Part shown: positions 31,401 through 40,266 of the stretch, one piece after another | Layout of the letters: each line of letters opens with the position of its first letter | Numbering within the stretch: the stretch's first letter is position 1 | Assembly: GCA_026421245.1 (NCBI GenBank) | Contig: JAPKDJ010000008.1 | Coordinates: 21,421-85,420 of the forward strand | DNA length: 64,000 nt | Reading direction: 5' to 3' | Source of the DNA: Akkermansiaceae bacterium | GTDB taxonomy: Bacteria > Verrucomicrobiota > Verrucomicrobiia > Verrucomicrobiales > Akkermansiaceae | Notes under the pieces: model-generated | Seen by the model: the letters and a program-made list of their open reading frames with translations, nothing else | Told to the model about the DNA's origin: nothing | The model's database searches: none | Translations under genes and position numbers: made by a program

Positions 31401-33620
31401 ATGAAATTGAAAACAATCCTCCTCCCTATGCTTGCGGGGGGATCGCTTATCCTTCCGATCTGGGGGGAACCGGCTGCCCAGCTGATTCAGGCCGAGACAA
31501 AAGAAGCTCCCTCGGCTGGAGCTGAACTGACTGTTGTTCCTGATTTTGAGGTCAATACGATGGCCAAAAAATTGGGCTTTGCTGCTCACGTTCCGAAAAA
31601 CACCGAAGGATATTTTTCCATCATCGGAGGTTACGACATGTATGAGCGCTTTTTGAAGACCAAACTCGGTGAGCTCGTTGTCGAGATGATTGCCGGACAA
31701 GGTGCTGACTTGAAAGAGATGGAGGAGGACGAAGATGCCGCCATTGTGAAAGCCATCTTTGGAGAGGAGATCTTTGCGGTCTTTGGTGATGGTTCGGCAG
31801 CCCAGGGAATTCACCTTAATGCCATCGGCAAATCGTCCAATTACCACCAAATGAAAATGTTGGTGAAAATGGCGGAAATGGCAATTACCGGTGAAGGTGA
31901 TTCCGAGGGGGCGCAAGGCCTTGCGTTTGGGATGATGTTTGGGGCCTTACTTGGCGACCCCGAGGCCGGAATTGCGATTCTCGAGAAAGCTGAAATGCCT
32001 CCTCTGACCTTGGGCTTTAAAGTCACTGATGCGAGCATGCGTGAACAACTTTCCGAGACCATCATTGGCGGGCTGTTTTCGCTCATCGATCTCGATGAGG
32101 ATGCTCCTTTTGATGAAATCGAAGTCGAGAAGGATGGCGTTGCGCTTGCCGGGATCAAGATTGTGGGCAAAAAACTCGCGGCATTGGCAGATGAGGATAC
32201 GCGACAGGAAATGACCGAGGTTTTTGGCTCCCGGGCTTCTGTTGATCGTGTTTTGAAGGCTGTTGAGGGTAAAAACCTCAACATCGCCTCCGGAGTGAAG
32301 GGGGACTACGTCTTCATTTATTTGGGTGGTTCCCTTGATGATCTTAAGATCGTCAACAAACCCTCGGAGTCTCTTCTCGCCAAAGGCGGGATGGATTTCC
32401 TTAAGAACTACGTCGACAAGGACATTCGGCTCCTGATCTTTGGTGAGGAAGAAGCCCTCGACCAAATGTCCAGCGCCAACGAGATGATCGCTTCGATGGC
32501 CAACGGACTGAAATCCGGCCTTTCTGAAGCGGCGGCTTTTGGCGATACCCGCGACATTCAGGCATTGCTTGGCCACGTGGCTCAGGTGGAAGGTGCCCTC
32601 TTCGAGATGATGGACTATGATCGCCTCGGAACGGTTGGTTTCCTCGAGGAAGGCTTCAAGCTCGAAAGCCATGGGGGTACGAATCTTTCGATGCTCGACA
32701 CCACCAATCCTCACGCCTTCGCTGGTTTGGGAGACATGAAGGACATCCTTTACTTTAGCAATACGCGCACGAACCCTGAGTTTACGAGCAAAATGCATGA
32801 CATGCTGGATTCCCTCGGTGAAGCAGCTTACCTCATGGCCAGCCGCGTGGCAGATATGGACATCGATGATGGCTACTTCCGTGAATTCAAGGAGGGCTTC
32901 CAGATGTTCGACCAAATGGCTGCGGGAGACCTTAAGGAAATTTGGGGTGCTCTATCCACTGATTGGGCCCAGGGAACGGGAGATGAAGGCGCGATGATTA
33001 TCGACACAAAAGGCACCATGCCAAAGGTTCCCGAAGTGCCGGGTGCCATCATCGAGAATGGAAAAATCCCACGCATCGCTTACGTTACGCCGGTTATCGA
33101 CCGGACCAAGATGACGAAAGCATGGACCCGTATCGAAAAGGCAATTACCAACATTCTGAAGACGGTCAAAGAGATGGAGGGACCAGAAATTCCCATGCAG
33201 GAGATTGATGACAACACGAAAGATGGCATCACCTACTACAGCACGGCGATTCAGTTCTCTACCAAGGACGCCCGTCCCGTGGTGGGAATGACCGATGATC
33301 GCTTCTTCTTCTCGACTTCGCAGAAATTTATCGCCGAGTTGAACGCCAAGATCGATGCCGGAAATGCTCCTGCTCGCAGCGGAAGCTACACCAGAGTGAA
33401 TTTTGCAGCCGCCCGCGGACTTGCTGACGACTGGGTGAAATTGCTTCAGGACAATGCTGACGAGATCTTCGAGAACGATTTCCAGAAGGATGACTTCAAC
33501 GAGAATCTTCCCATGGTCAAGAAGTTCATTGAGGCCTCCGGAGAGCTTGAGGAATTGACCTCACACACCCGCAGGGAGGGTGACGAGACCCGGGGGTCTG
33601 TGCACTTCAAGATGAAGTAA
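31401..33620 (+). CDS. Large secreted protein of unknown function
   Basis: The protein has 739 residues. MKLKTILLPMLAGGSLILPI with the following WG is a signal peptide. The mature protein is acidic, with many Asp/Glu/Met-rich helices (EMIAGQGADLKEMEEDEDAA; IASMANGLKSGLSEAAAFGD) and alternating strands such as DYVFIYLGGSLDDLKIVN. I see no enzyme motif, repeats, or anchor, and I do not recognise the family. Its length and folded look suggest an abundant periplasmic or envelope protein. A strong terminator follows (33649-33679). Confidence 0.85.
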   Translation: MKLKTILLPMLAGGSLILPIWGEPAAQLIQAETKEAPSAGAELTVVPDFEVNTMAKKLGFAAHVPKNTEGYFSIIGGYDMYERFLKTKLGELVVEMIAGQGADLKEMEEDEDAAIVKAIFGEEIFAVFGDGSAAQGIHLNAIGKSSNYHQMKMLVKMAEMAITGEGDSEGAQGLAFGMMFGALLGDPEAGIAILEKAEMPPLTLGFKVTDASMREQLSETIIGGLFSLIDLDEDAPFDEIEVEKDGVALAGIKIVGKKLAALADEDTRQEMTEVFGSRASVDRVLKAVEGKNLNIASGVKGDYVFIYLGGSLDDLKIVNKPSESLLAKGGMDFLKNYVDKDIRLLIFGEEEALDQMSSANEMIASMANGLKSGLSEAAAFGDTRDIQALLGHVAQVEGALFEMMDYDRLGTVGFLEEGFKLESHGGTNLSMLDTTNPHAFAGLGDMKDILYFSNTRTNPEFTSKMHDMLDSLGEAAYLMASRVADMDIDDGYFREFKEGFQMFDQMAAGDLKEIWGALSTDWAQGTGDEGAMIIDTKGTMPKVPEVPGAIIENGKIPRIAYVTPVIDRTKMTKAWTRIEKAITNILKTVKEMEGPEIPMQEIDDNTKDGITYYSTAIQFSTKDARPVVGMTDDRFFFSTSQKFIAELNAKIDAGNAPARSGSYTRVNFAAARGLADDWVKLLQDNADEIFENDFQKDDFNENLPMVKKFIEASGELEELTSHTRREGDETRGSVHFKMK

Positions 33621-33648
33621 ACTCACTCGGAAGCGACATTTCAAAGAG

Positions 33649-33679
33649 CCTCATCGGTCAATCTGATGAGGTTTTTTTT
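33649..33679 (+). terminator. Rho-independent terminator
   Basis: CCTCATC (33649-33655) and GATGAGG (33665-33671) form a 7-bp stem with a 9-nt loop, followed by eight T (33672-33679). It lies 28 bp after the 739-residue secreted protein. Confidence 0.9.
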
Positions 33680-33754
33680 CTGATTATATCGGGGTTTCGC
33701 CTATGAAATCTGCTCGCCAGCACGTTTTAGCTCGGGTAGGTTTAACACAAGAAA

Positions 33755-34831
33755 ATGAGCGAAATCTATGTGACCGAAACTGATGATGCCAAATTGGCTG
33801 TCACTTCGCAGGCCGTCAAAATGGCGGTTGAGCAGCAGCGGCGCAAGGAGAGTATCCAGTCTGCGGTCACGGCCCTTCTGGCATTTGGAGTGGTGGTCGC
33901 CATTTTGGCCCTCATTGCGCTCATTCCCCTGAGTAAGGAGATTCCCCAAATCATCACTTATCAGGCTCCAGTGGAGGAAGAGGAGCCTCCGATTAAAATG
34001 AAGGAGCTCACGAATAATGCCCAGCCCAAGCCGCCCGGTGCCAGTTCTTCGATGGCGAAGGTGATCGCGGCCCAGGCAACCAGTCCGGTTGCGGTTCCGA
34101 TTCCCGATACGCCCGTGCCCGACGGCTTGTTCGGTATGGAAGAGGATTTTGGTCCCGGTTTTGGAACCGGCGAAGGCGAAGGAGATGGAGGAGGTGGAGC
34201 CACCTTTTTTGGAAGTCGCCGCCGTGGTAGGAATGTTGTTTTCTGTGTCGATTTTTCGCTGTCCATGGAGTCGGACTCCGAGGGAGGCGGAGGGACCCGG
34301 ATTCAAGCGCTTAAGAAAGAATTGGAGCGATCGATCAATGTTCTCCCCGCGAGTATGCAGGTATCAGTGATCTTTTTCTCGACCTCCGGTTGGACCATCG
34401 ACACCAAGGGGCCAGATCAATACCAGAAAGGCTGGAAAGGGAACGGCAAAGTTCCGGCGGTTCCGTGGTATCCCGCCAGCAAGCGACTCAAAGGAGTGGT
34501 GATTGATGCAATCAAGTCGATGCCGGCAAAGGGCGGAACGAATTGGTATCCTCCGCTTAAGATGGCTTTTTCAATGACTCCCCGTCCGAACATCGTCTAT
34601 CTGCTTTCTGATGGTGAGCCGACCGATGCGGAGTATGTATTGACTGAGATGGACGAGATTAATCCGGAGGGTGTTCCTATTGACACCATCGCGTTTGAGT
34701 TACCCGGCAGCCCCGCGGCTCAGTTGATGATGATTGCCGAGGAGACCGGAGGAAAGTTCGCCATGATCTACAAAGGGAAGCGTCTTGTTGGAAGCAGTGC
34801 CGAAGAGATGACCGATTCGGAATACGATTGA
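33755..34831 (+). CDS. Membrane-anchored von Willebrand factor A domain protein
   Basis: The protein has 358 residues. One transmembrane helix lies at about 36-58 (AVTALLAFGVVVAILALIAL). A Pro/Glu-rich and then Gly/Glu-rich linker (GPGFGTGEGEGDGGGGATFF) connects to a vWA domain. The MIDAS motif is VVFCVDFSLSMES (DxSxS), with the later GGTNWYPPLKMAF threonine and LLSDGEPTDAE aspartate. It probably binds a protein partner through a metal ion in the periplasm. The layout resembles proteins linked to ExbB/TonB-like systems in this phylum. Its TGA overlaps the HAD gene start. Confidence 0.9.
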   Translation: MSEIYVTETDDAKLAVTSQAVKMAVEQQRRKESIQSAVTALLAFGVVVAILALIALIPLSKEIPQIITYQAPVEEEEPPIKMKELTNNAQPKPPGASSSMAKVIAAQATSPVAVPIPDTPVPDGLFGMEEDFGPGFGTGEGEGDGGGGATFFGSRRRGRNVVFCVDFSLSMESDSEGGGGTRIQALKKELERSINVLPASMQVSVIFFSTSGWTIDTKGPDQYQKGWKGNGKVPAVPWYPASKRLKGVVIDAIKSMPAKGGTNWYPPLKMAFSMTPRPNIVYLLSDGEPTDAEYVLTEMDEINPEGVPIDTIAFELPGSPAAQLMMIAEETGGKFAMIYKGKRLVGSSAEEMTDSEYD

Positions 34832-35472
34832 TGAAGGCCATCATTTTCGACATCGACGGGACCCTGACTGAGACCAATGCCATCGATTCAGAGTGTTTTG
34901 TCCAGACGGTTAGCGAGGTTCTCGGAGTCAAAGACTTCGACACTGATTGGAGTAATTATCAATTTGTGACCGACAGCGGGGTTGCTCAGGAGATTTCCCA
35001 GCGTTACTGCGATCGGCCAATGAGCGGAAGTCTGATGAAGGCGTTTGATGCCCGTCTTTTTGACCTGCTCAGAGCACAGCCGGATTCAGTATTTCGGGAG
35101 GTCCCGGGGGCCAGGAATTTTATTGAAAAGCTTAAGGCATCACCTGATTTTGCGGTGGCTTTTGCGACGGGCGCCCACCGGATTTCGGCATTGCATAAGT
35201 TGCAGACTGCAGGTTTCGACATCGAGGGGATCCCACTCGCCAGCTCCTCGGATGCGGTGGTTCGGGAGCATATCATGTTACGTGCGCTTGATTTAGTGGC
35301 GCAGCAACAGCGGACTGTTTTTGAGGAGGTGATCTACTTTGGTGATGCTTCGTGGGATGTTGAAGCCACGACGAATCTCGGGTGGCGTCTTGTTGGAATT
35401 GGTCCGGGCATCGAGACAGAACGGGTGTTTCTTGATTATGCCGACCAAGATTCCATTTTTGAGATTCTCTGA
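34831..35472 (+). CDS. HAD-superfamily phosphatase
   Basis: The protein has 213 residues from the ATG at 34831, overlapping the vWA stop by one base (TGATG). IIFDIDGTLTETNAID is HAD motif I with the nucleophile and acid-base aspartates. FATGAHR gives the motif II Thr position. IYFGDASWDVEATTNLGW is motif IV with the magnesium-binding aspartates. A helical cap lies between motifs I and II. The substrate is probably a small phosphorylated metabolite. Coupling to the vWA gene may only reflect shared transcription. Confidence 0.88.
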   Translation: MKAIIFDIDGTLTETNAIDSECFVQTVSEVLGVKDFDTDWSNYQFVTDSGVAQEISQRYCDRPMSGSLMKAFDARLFDLLRAQPDSVFREVPGARNFIEKLKASPDFAVAFATGAHRISALHKLQTAGFDIEGIPLASSSDAVVREHIMLRALDLVAQQQRTVFEEVIYFGDASWDVEATTNLGWRLVGIGPGIETERVFLDYADQDSIFEIL

Positions 35473-35484
35473 AGAGAGATTTTT
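35466..35484 (+). terminator. Possible short terminator after the HAD gene
   Basis: TCTCT (35466-35470) and AGAGA (35475-35479) enclose a GAAG loop and are followed by five T (35480-35484). The stem is only 5 bp and overlaps the stop codon, so it is a weak candidate. Confidence 0.35.
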
Positions 35485-35551
35485 CCGAGTGGGATTGATA
35501 AATATCATTTCGCGAGTGAATAAGAATTCAAGCTCTTGCGTTTCACTCCCT

Positions 35552-35862
35552 GTGCGCGTTTCCATCCTTCTTGGAGTGCTCCCTTTGGTAGTCTCGCGAG
35601 CTGTCCGAACTCGAGGACCGTGGATGCCGAGTTTCGCGGGCATCAGGACGATGCCGTTCTTGAGTTTTCCTTGCCTGGAGGGGGAACCTACCTGGAAAAT
35701 GGAGAGATTACCTTCTCCAACTTTACCTTGAATTACGAATTGGAAGTGAAACTCGGTGGGTCGGCATCCTTTTACGCCGGAGCCGGTATCGAGTATGTCA
35801 GCATCGATGATCAAAGGAAACCGCGTCCGGAATTTGTTCCGAGCGGGGTTTTGAAATTTTGA
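35552..35862 (+). pseudogene. Relic of an outer-membrane beta-barrel-like protein
   Basis: A GTG at 35552 opens VRVSILLGVLPLVVSRA, a signal-peptide-like start. The frame then shifts, and VDAEFRGHQDDAVLEFSLPG is followed by YLENGEITFSNFTLNYELEV, GGSASFYAGAGIEYVSIDDQ and a final SGVLKF. Alternating strands and a terminal phenylalanine fit the end of an outer-membrane barrel. Only about 90 residues remain and the frame is broken once, so it is non-functional. Confidence 0.5.
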
Positions 35863-35872
35863 AAGGGAGGGA

Positions 35873-36283
35873 TTATCCTCGAAAAAGTTGCACGGTCACT
35901 TTTTCCTCAATGGGAACTTCGAGTGTTTCGGCGAGGCCTTCCAGATCGCCGAGGAGAGCCGTCTTGCCGTTTTCGAAAAGGCCATCGTCCATCGTACGCA
36001 CGAGATCGGCGGCTGAATTGATGTCATCATAAACTTCATCGGCGTCGTGAAAGTCATCGGTTGAAATCACCTTCAAGACAGCTTTGTCTTCTTTGGTGAA
36101 GCCTGCGGCATGGGCTTCTTCCTCGGAGAGGTCGCTGTCAGGACAGAAGAGGTAGGGGAGGATATTGATTCCTTCGGCCTTCAGAAGGTTGGCCAGATCT
36201 TCATAGACTTCAGCTAATTCTTCAAAGTAACCTTCGAGATCTTCGATTTCGGGATCGCAAATAACGGTAATACCGGTGGACAT
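35873..36283 (-). CDS. Small acidic protein of unknown function
   Basis: The protein has 136 residues, cytoplasmic, very acidic (for example EIEDLEGYFEELAEVYEDLA and DDFHDADEVYDDINSAADLV). A predicted alpha/beta layout is consistent with ITVICDPEIED, VLKVISTDDF and EEKVTVQLFRG as strands. No known domain is recognised. Start ATG at 36283. It is convergent with the barrel relic and isolated, with about 280 bp of featureless sequence on its upstream side. Confidence 0.7.
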   Translation of the reverse strand: MSTGITVICDPEIEDLEGYFEELAEVYEDLANLLKAEGINILPYLFCPDSDLSEEEAHAAGFTKEDKAVLKVISTDDFHDADEVYDDINSAADLVRTMDDGLFENGKTALLGDLEGLAETLEVPIEEKVTVQLFRG

Positions 36284-36545
36284 GGGGGAACGCTAGAATC
36301 GGATTTCACGAGGAAAAAGAAATTATTGCAGAAATATTTTCACGAGGACCGGTTGGGAGAGGGGAGGTTCCGGTCTGAGGTGCCGAGAAATGTCGCTGAG
36401 GATGCGTCCCTTTTTCACGAATGGTAAGCCCCTAGACTTGCAAGCCAACCGCGTCCTCTTTCATCGCATCGTTTTCTCGTCCTCAATCAGCTTCATGCAC
36501 GAGGGTGACTTTTTTCTCTAATCCCCGTCCTTGGCCTCTTACAAA

Positions 36546-36559
36546 AAAGACGAATCTTT
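36546..36559 (-). terminator. Possible terminator after ispD
   Basis: On the minus strand AAAGA-TTCG-TCTTT forms a 5-bp stem closed by a UUCG tetraloop, and the T run continues (TTTTTTGT). It is AT-rich and thus a weak candidate, but its position just after the ispD stop fits. Confidence 0.4.
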
Positions 36560-36564
36560 GCCGC

Positions 36565-37212
36565 CTAGAGCCCCCCGAGCGTATCCAGATCGGCCTGAAC
36601 GGTGATCTTGGGGTTGGGGTGTGGATTTTCGACGAGAGTGGTGTCTTGACCGAGAAGTTGCAGGGCTGAGACCTCGTCGGTGATTTGGGCGTCGCCGGAG
36701 ATCACGTTCTGGTAGGCGCGGAGGATGAGTTCTTTGAGAAAAATTTGGGGAGTCTCCATGATCCAAAGGTCTTCGCGGGAGACGGATTCGGTGGTGACCC
36801 CTTTCGGAGTGGCACGTTTGAGAGTTTCGGTGACGCGTCGGGCGAGACTGGCGGCTCCGGATTCTTCCGCAGTGGCGAATGTATTGAGGATGGAGTCGGG
36901 CGAGATGAGAGGGCGGGCGCCGTCATGAATGGCGACAAACGTGATGTCGTCATTTAAGGCGGCGAGACCGGCGGCGACCGAGTCAGGGCGTTCTGCACCG
37001 CCGTCGACGCGGGAGACTTTGGCGCCGAGGTCGGAGAGCCAGGCGAAACGTTCCGGCGGGGTCACGACGATGACCTGTGAGATTTCGGGGAGGGCCGAGA
37101 ATGCCCGGACGCTGTGCCAAAGGACCTGTTTGCCGTCGATAGGGGCGGCAAGCTTGTCGAAGCCCATCCGTCGGCTGGAGCCTGAAGCTACAATGATCGC
37201 GCCGTAAGCCAT
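36565..37212 (-). CDS. ispD: 2-C-methyl-D-erythritol 4-phosphate cytidylyltransferase
   Basis: The protein has 215 residues. It catalyses the third step of the MEP isoprenoid pathway (CTP + MEP). AIIVASGSSRRMGFDK is the N-terminal nucleotide loop, with S replacing the usual A/G in 'aAGsgsRmG'. GGAERPDSVAAGL and FVAIHDGARPLIS are the MEP/CTP-binding blocks, and ITDEVSALQLLG is the late 'TDda' motif. It supplies precursors for polyprenyl synthases such as the one at 29753. It lies 3 bp after yqeY and is probably co-transcribed with it. Confidence 0.94.
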   Translation of the reverse strand: MAYGAIIVASGSSRRMGFDKLAAPIDGKQVLWHSVRAFSALPEISQVIVVTPPERFAWLSDLGAKVSRVDGGAERPDSVAAGLAALNDDITFVAIHDGARPLISPDSILNTFATAEESGAASLARRVTETLKRATPKGVTTESVSREDLWIMETPQIFLKELILRAYQNVISGDAQITDEVSALQLLGQDTTLVENPHPNPKITVQADLDTLGGL

Positions 37213-37215
37213 TTT

Positions 37216-37671
37216 TCAGCTCAGGTGCTTCATGACCTCTTGCGAGAGGGTCTTGCCATCGGCGCGACCGGCGATCTTGGCCTGGACGATACCCATGACT
37301 TTGCCCATGTCGGCACGGGTGGTGGCTCCGGTCTCAGCAACTGCATCTGCGACAATGGCGGAGATGTCTTCAGCGCTCATGGCCGCGGGGAGGTATTTTT
37401 CGAGGACGACGATCTCGACCTTTTCATTTTCGGCGAGCTCGGGGCGGGCCGCTTTTTCAAACTGCTCGATGGAGTCCTGCCGCTGCTTGATCTGCTTGCG
37501 AACGATGGCGAGGGCATCGGCGGCGGAGATCACGTTGTCCTTATTTCCTGACTCGATGGCGGCGTTCGTGAGGGCGGTTTTGAGAGCGCGGAGGGTGGTG
37601 AGAGCCACGGTGTCCTTGGCTTTCATCGCGGTCTTGAGGTCGTCCATTATGGTTTCGGCAAAAGTGCTCAT
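37216..37671 (-). CDS. GatB/YqeY domain protein
   Basis: The protein has 151 residues from the ATG at 37671 (MSTFAETIMDDLKTAMKAKD). The open frame reaches 37767 but that part is unrelated. TLRALKTALTNAAIE, VVLEKYLPAAMSAEDISAIV, and GKVMGIVQAKIAGRADGKTL are the YqeY blocks, related to the tail domain of the GatB amidotransferase. Its role may involve tRNA binding but is not established. It is upstream of ispD in the same direction. Confidence 0.93.
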   Translation of the reverse strand: MSTFAETIMDDLKTAMKAKDTVALTTLRALKTALTNAAIESGNKDNVISAADALAIVRKQIKQRQDSIEQFEKAARPELAENEKVEIVVLEKYLPAAMSAEDISAIVADAVAETGATTRADMGKVMGIVQAKIAGRADGKTLSQEVMKHLS

Positions 37672-37750
37672 GTGGAAGGTTGTGAAGGGATTTTCCGCTC
37701 CGTGCAAGCACGGGTCTTGCGGGAGGGGAGGATTGTGATACCGATGAGGT

Positions 37751-38254
37751 GTGAAAAAGAAGGGCATCGGAGGGTATCTCTATCTCGCGTTTATCGGTTT
37801 GGCTCTGGCGATTATGGGAGGGCTGTTTGTGGCGATCTTATGGCGGGGCTACACTCGGGCGAAGGAGACCCGGGAGTGGTCGAAAGTGCCGGCGGTGATT
37901 GTGGTATCGCAAGTGGGGGAGCGTCAGCTTGGGAGGGAGGTTCCCAAGGAATATACCCATGAACTGGTTTATGAATATCGGGTCGATGGTGAATTTTACC
38001 GGTCGGAACGATTGAAACGCCGGAAAAATCCCTACCTTAAAGAGAAGGCAAAAGTGGCTCCGGAAGTGGCACGCTTTCCGGTGGGGAGGAAAGTGGAGGC
38101 TTTTGTGAATCCGAATGATCCGAAGGAGGCCGTGGTGGAACACGAGACGAAAGCGCCGGGGTATTCGATCTGGTTTCCGGGATTGTTTCTAGTGGGTGGC
38201 CTTGGAGTTTTTTTACGGGCTGTTTCGAAATTGTTTGGAAAAGCGAGAGATTGA
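37751..38254 (+). CDS. DUF3592-like membrane protein
   Basis: The protein has 167 residues from the GTG at 37751. Two transmembrane helices (YLYLAFIGLALAIMGGLFVA; SIWFPGLFLVGGLGVFLRAV) flank an extracytoplasmic beta domain. WSKVPAVIVVSQVG and YEYRVDGEFYRSERL, then VGRKVEAFVNPNDPKEAVVE are the DUF3592 pattern ('W--v-G-i', 'Y-Y-v-G---', 'v-v-ynP-nP'). Function is unknown. It is divergent from yqeY with about 80 bp between. Confidence 0.82.
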   Translation: MKKKGIGGYLYLAFIGLALAIMGGLFVAILWRGYTRAKETREWSKVPAVIVVSQVGERQLGREVPKEYTHELVYEYRVDGEFYRSERLKRRKNPYLKEKAKVAPEVARFPVGRKVEAFVNPNDPKEAVVEHETKAPGYSIWFPGLFLVGGLGVFLRAVSKLFGKARD

Positions 38255-38288
38255 AAGTTTTTTTAAACAGAGAGAGTAGGTTTCCCTA

Positions 38289-39002
38289 GTGAATTTTATA
38301 ATCTTGCCGGTCTTATTGACCATCGGGATCCTTTTTGGTCAGGCAGGGGCTGATGAGTCTAAACCTTCCGCCCATCAACTGTCTGATTGGAAATTTGGCG
38401 ACACGTTGTTTGGGGAACATGTGACTCTTGGTGCCTTGGAAGGCAAGGTGGTCGTGCTGGAGTATTGGGACGTCAAATCTGAGTCTTGTCTCAAATCAAT
38501 TTCCCAGCTTGCGACCATCGATAAAAAGCTTCGGAGTAAAGGGGTACGGGTGATTGGTGCCGAGGCGTATCGTTCAGGTAAAGAGCAGATTGCCGAGGTG
38601 GTGAAGTCACAGAAAGTGGGTTTTAGTATCACCGACGGCGTGAAGGGGCCGCTTTCGATCTCTGGTCTCCCCCATGCCGTGGTCTTTGGTGCCAATGGGA
38701 GGGTGCTTTTTAGTGGACATCCCAATGATAAGGCCTTTGAAGCGACGGTCCGGAATGCTCTTGCCGGAGTCAAGAAGGTTGAGCGGATCGTGGCGAAAGC
38801 GGCGAGTTCTCTTTTGGTGGCCGAGCGAACGTGGACGAATCGAGAAGGTAAAACTCTCGTGGCATCCGTGAATCGCATTGAGGGAGAGAGAGTTATCTTC
38901 AAATTCAAGGATGGGAGCGAAGTTCCTTATTTACTAAGCAAGCTGTCTGATGATGATCAAAAGGTGATCAAGGATAGTATGGGAATTGGGATGAAGAAGT
39001 GA
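38289..39002 (+). CDS. Secreted thioredoxin-like protein with C-terminal SHD1-like domain
   Basis: The protein has 237 residues from the GTG at 38289. FIILPVLLTIGILFGQAGAD is the signal peptide. The redoxin fold shows LGALEGKVVVLEYWDVKSES then CLKSI, and HAVVFGANGRVLFSG with the cis-proline region changed. The CxxC site is replaced by a single cysteine, so it cannot act as an ordinary thiol oxidoreductase. Residues ~175-230 (WTNREGKTLVASVNRIEGER; VIFKFKDGSEVPYLLSKLSD) match the SLA1 homology 1-like module common in planctomycete and verrucomicrobial secreted proteins. Start and spacing (34 bp) suggest linkage with the DUF3592 gene. Confidence 0.8.
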   Translation: MNFIILPVLLTIGILFGQAGADESKPSAHQLSDWKFGDTLFGEHVTLGALEGKVVVLEYWDVKSESCLKSISQLATIDKKLRSKGVRVIGAEAYRSGKEQIAEVVKSQKVGFSITDGVKGPLSISGLPHAVVFGANGRVLFSGHPNDKAFEATVRNALAGVKKVERIVAKAASSLLVAERTWTNREGKTLVASVNRIEGERVIFKFKDGSEVPYLLSKLSDDDQKVIKDSMGIGMKK

Positions 39003-39069
39003 CCTTGATTATATATTTCATAATATATCTTACTTGCCTATCCCCTGTCTTTCTGTGCATCTTGGGAGC

Positions 39070-40266
39070 GTGCGAATTTTATATGTAGTTTTTGCCGCTT
39101 GTCTTCCGCTTAAAGCGCTGACGATCAAAATTGACTATCGGTTTGATTCCAAGGGTTTTTTCAATGACCCGCAAGCGAAGACTGCTCTCGAAGCCGCCGC
39201 CGCAAGGTGGAGCAGGGTGATCGACCAAAGTCTCCTGCCGGTAAATCTGAAAGACGAAGAACAAAAGGATTGCCGTTTTAAACTGATTCATCCTTCGACC
39301 GGTGAAATATATGAAGTTAGTGCTGCTGCCAGCGAAGCTACGGACTTTTTGTTGAGATACGGGCAACCTCCTGCTGATGAATACCTGGGTGGTTATACGC
39401 TGGAAGAAGACGAGTGGGTTCTATTTGTTGGGGCGAGACCTCTTGCCTCGGCCGCCCGAGCCGGTCCGCTCGCCAGCGGGATCAACACGGTCGAGACCTT
39501 CGATGATCCAAAGAGCTTTCTCAACAGAGGTTTCAATGTTGGTAGGAGCTCTCTGACCGTATTGGGGGGGGCAATCTCCTTTTGTATAGATGATAGTTGG
39601 AATTTTGATCTTTCCAATCCAGGGGGATTGGATTTCTACTCCATCGCGATACACGAAATCGGGCATTGTCTGGGCTTCAGTGCGAATCTATCCGACGAAT
39701 GGAAAGGCCTGGTTAAATCAACCCGGTATATTGGACCGAAAGCTCTGGCAGCCTACGAAGCAGATACTGGGGAAGCGGTAACTTTCTTGGAGTTGGTATC
39801 GTCCAGCGACAATCACTGGCGGAACAATATTTATCAGTCGAAGATCTTTCCTCTCGGATCACCTGATTATCGAGGAACTGTTGGGAGGGGATCTTTGCAG
39901 GATCTTTTGATGGATCCTTCGCTCGGTTTCACGTCAGATCTGAGATCTGAGATCACGAATGTTGATGTGGCTGCGATTCAGGATATTGGCTGGAGTGTGA
40001 TTACGAAAGATCCGCCTCCTCTTGTCGTTCCGCTTGGTGTTTCTCGTAAGGATGATGGTAGTTTGATATTAGGGATTCCTTCGGAGAAGGGCGCCCTCTA
40101 CACGATTCAGACTTCGACCGATGGAACCAATTGGGAGGATGTCATTCCTTCGATCGCTGGAACCGGCAAGGATTTGTCTTGGAAGGACGGAGAGGAGGGG
40201 TTCTACGACCCTAATGCTCCTGCAGCAGAATTGAGCGCGAAGTTCTATCGGGTTCGCAAGAAATAA
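39070..40266 (+). CDS. Secreted metzincin-like zinc metalloprotease
   Basis: The protein has 398 residues from the GTG at 39070, which begins a signal peptide (RILYVVFAACLPLKALTIKI); the frame is open to a TTG at 39034. LDFYSIAIHEIGHCLGFSAN contains HExxHxxGF at 195-203. The third zinc ligand expected two residues after Phe (H or D) is Ala-Asn here, so metal binding may use another residue. VDVAAIQDIGW resembles the Met-turn region of PEP-CTERM-linked metalloproteases in this phylum. A C-terminal immunoglobulin-like strand set (LYTIQTSTDGTNWEDVIPSI) is common in verrucomicrobial exoproteins. Confidence 0.82.
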   Translation: MRILYVVFAACLPLKALTIKIDYRFDSKGFFNDPQAKTALEAAAARWSRVIDQSLLPVNLKDEEQKDCRFKLIHPSTGEIYEVSAAASEATDFLLRYGQPPADEYLGGYTLEEDEWVLFVGARPLASAARAGPLASGINTVETFDDPKSFLNRGFNVGRSSLTVLGGAISFCIDDSWNFDLSNPGGLDFYSIAIHEIGHCLGFSANLSDEWKGLVKSTRYIGPKALAAYEADTGEAVTFLELVSSSDNHWRNNIYQSKIFPLGSPDYRGTVGRGSLQDLLMDPSLGFTSDLRSEITNVDVAAIQDIGWSVITKDPPPLVVPLGVSRKDDGSLILGIPSEKGALYTIQTSTDGTNWEDVIPSIAGTGKDLSWKDGEEGFYDPNAPAAELSAKFYRVRKK

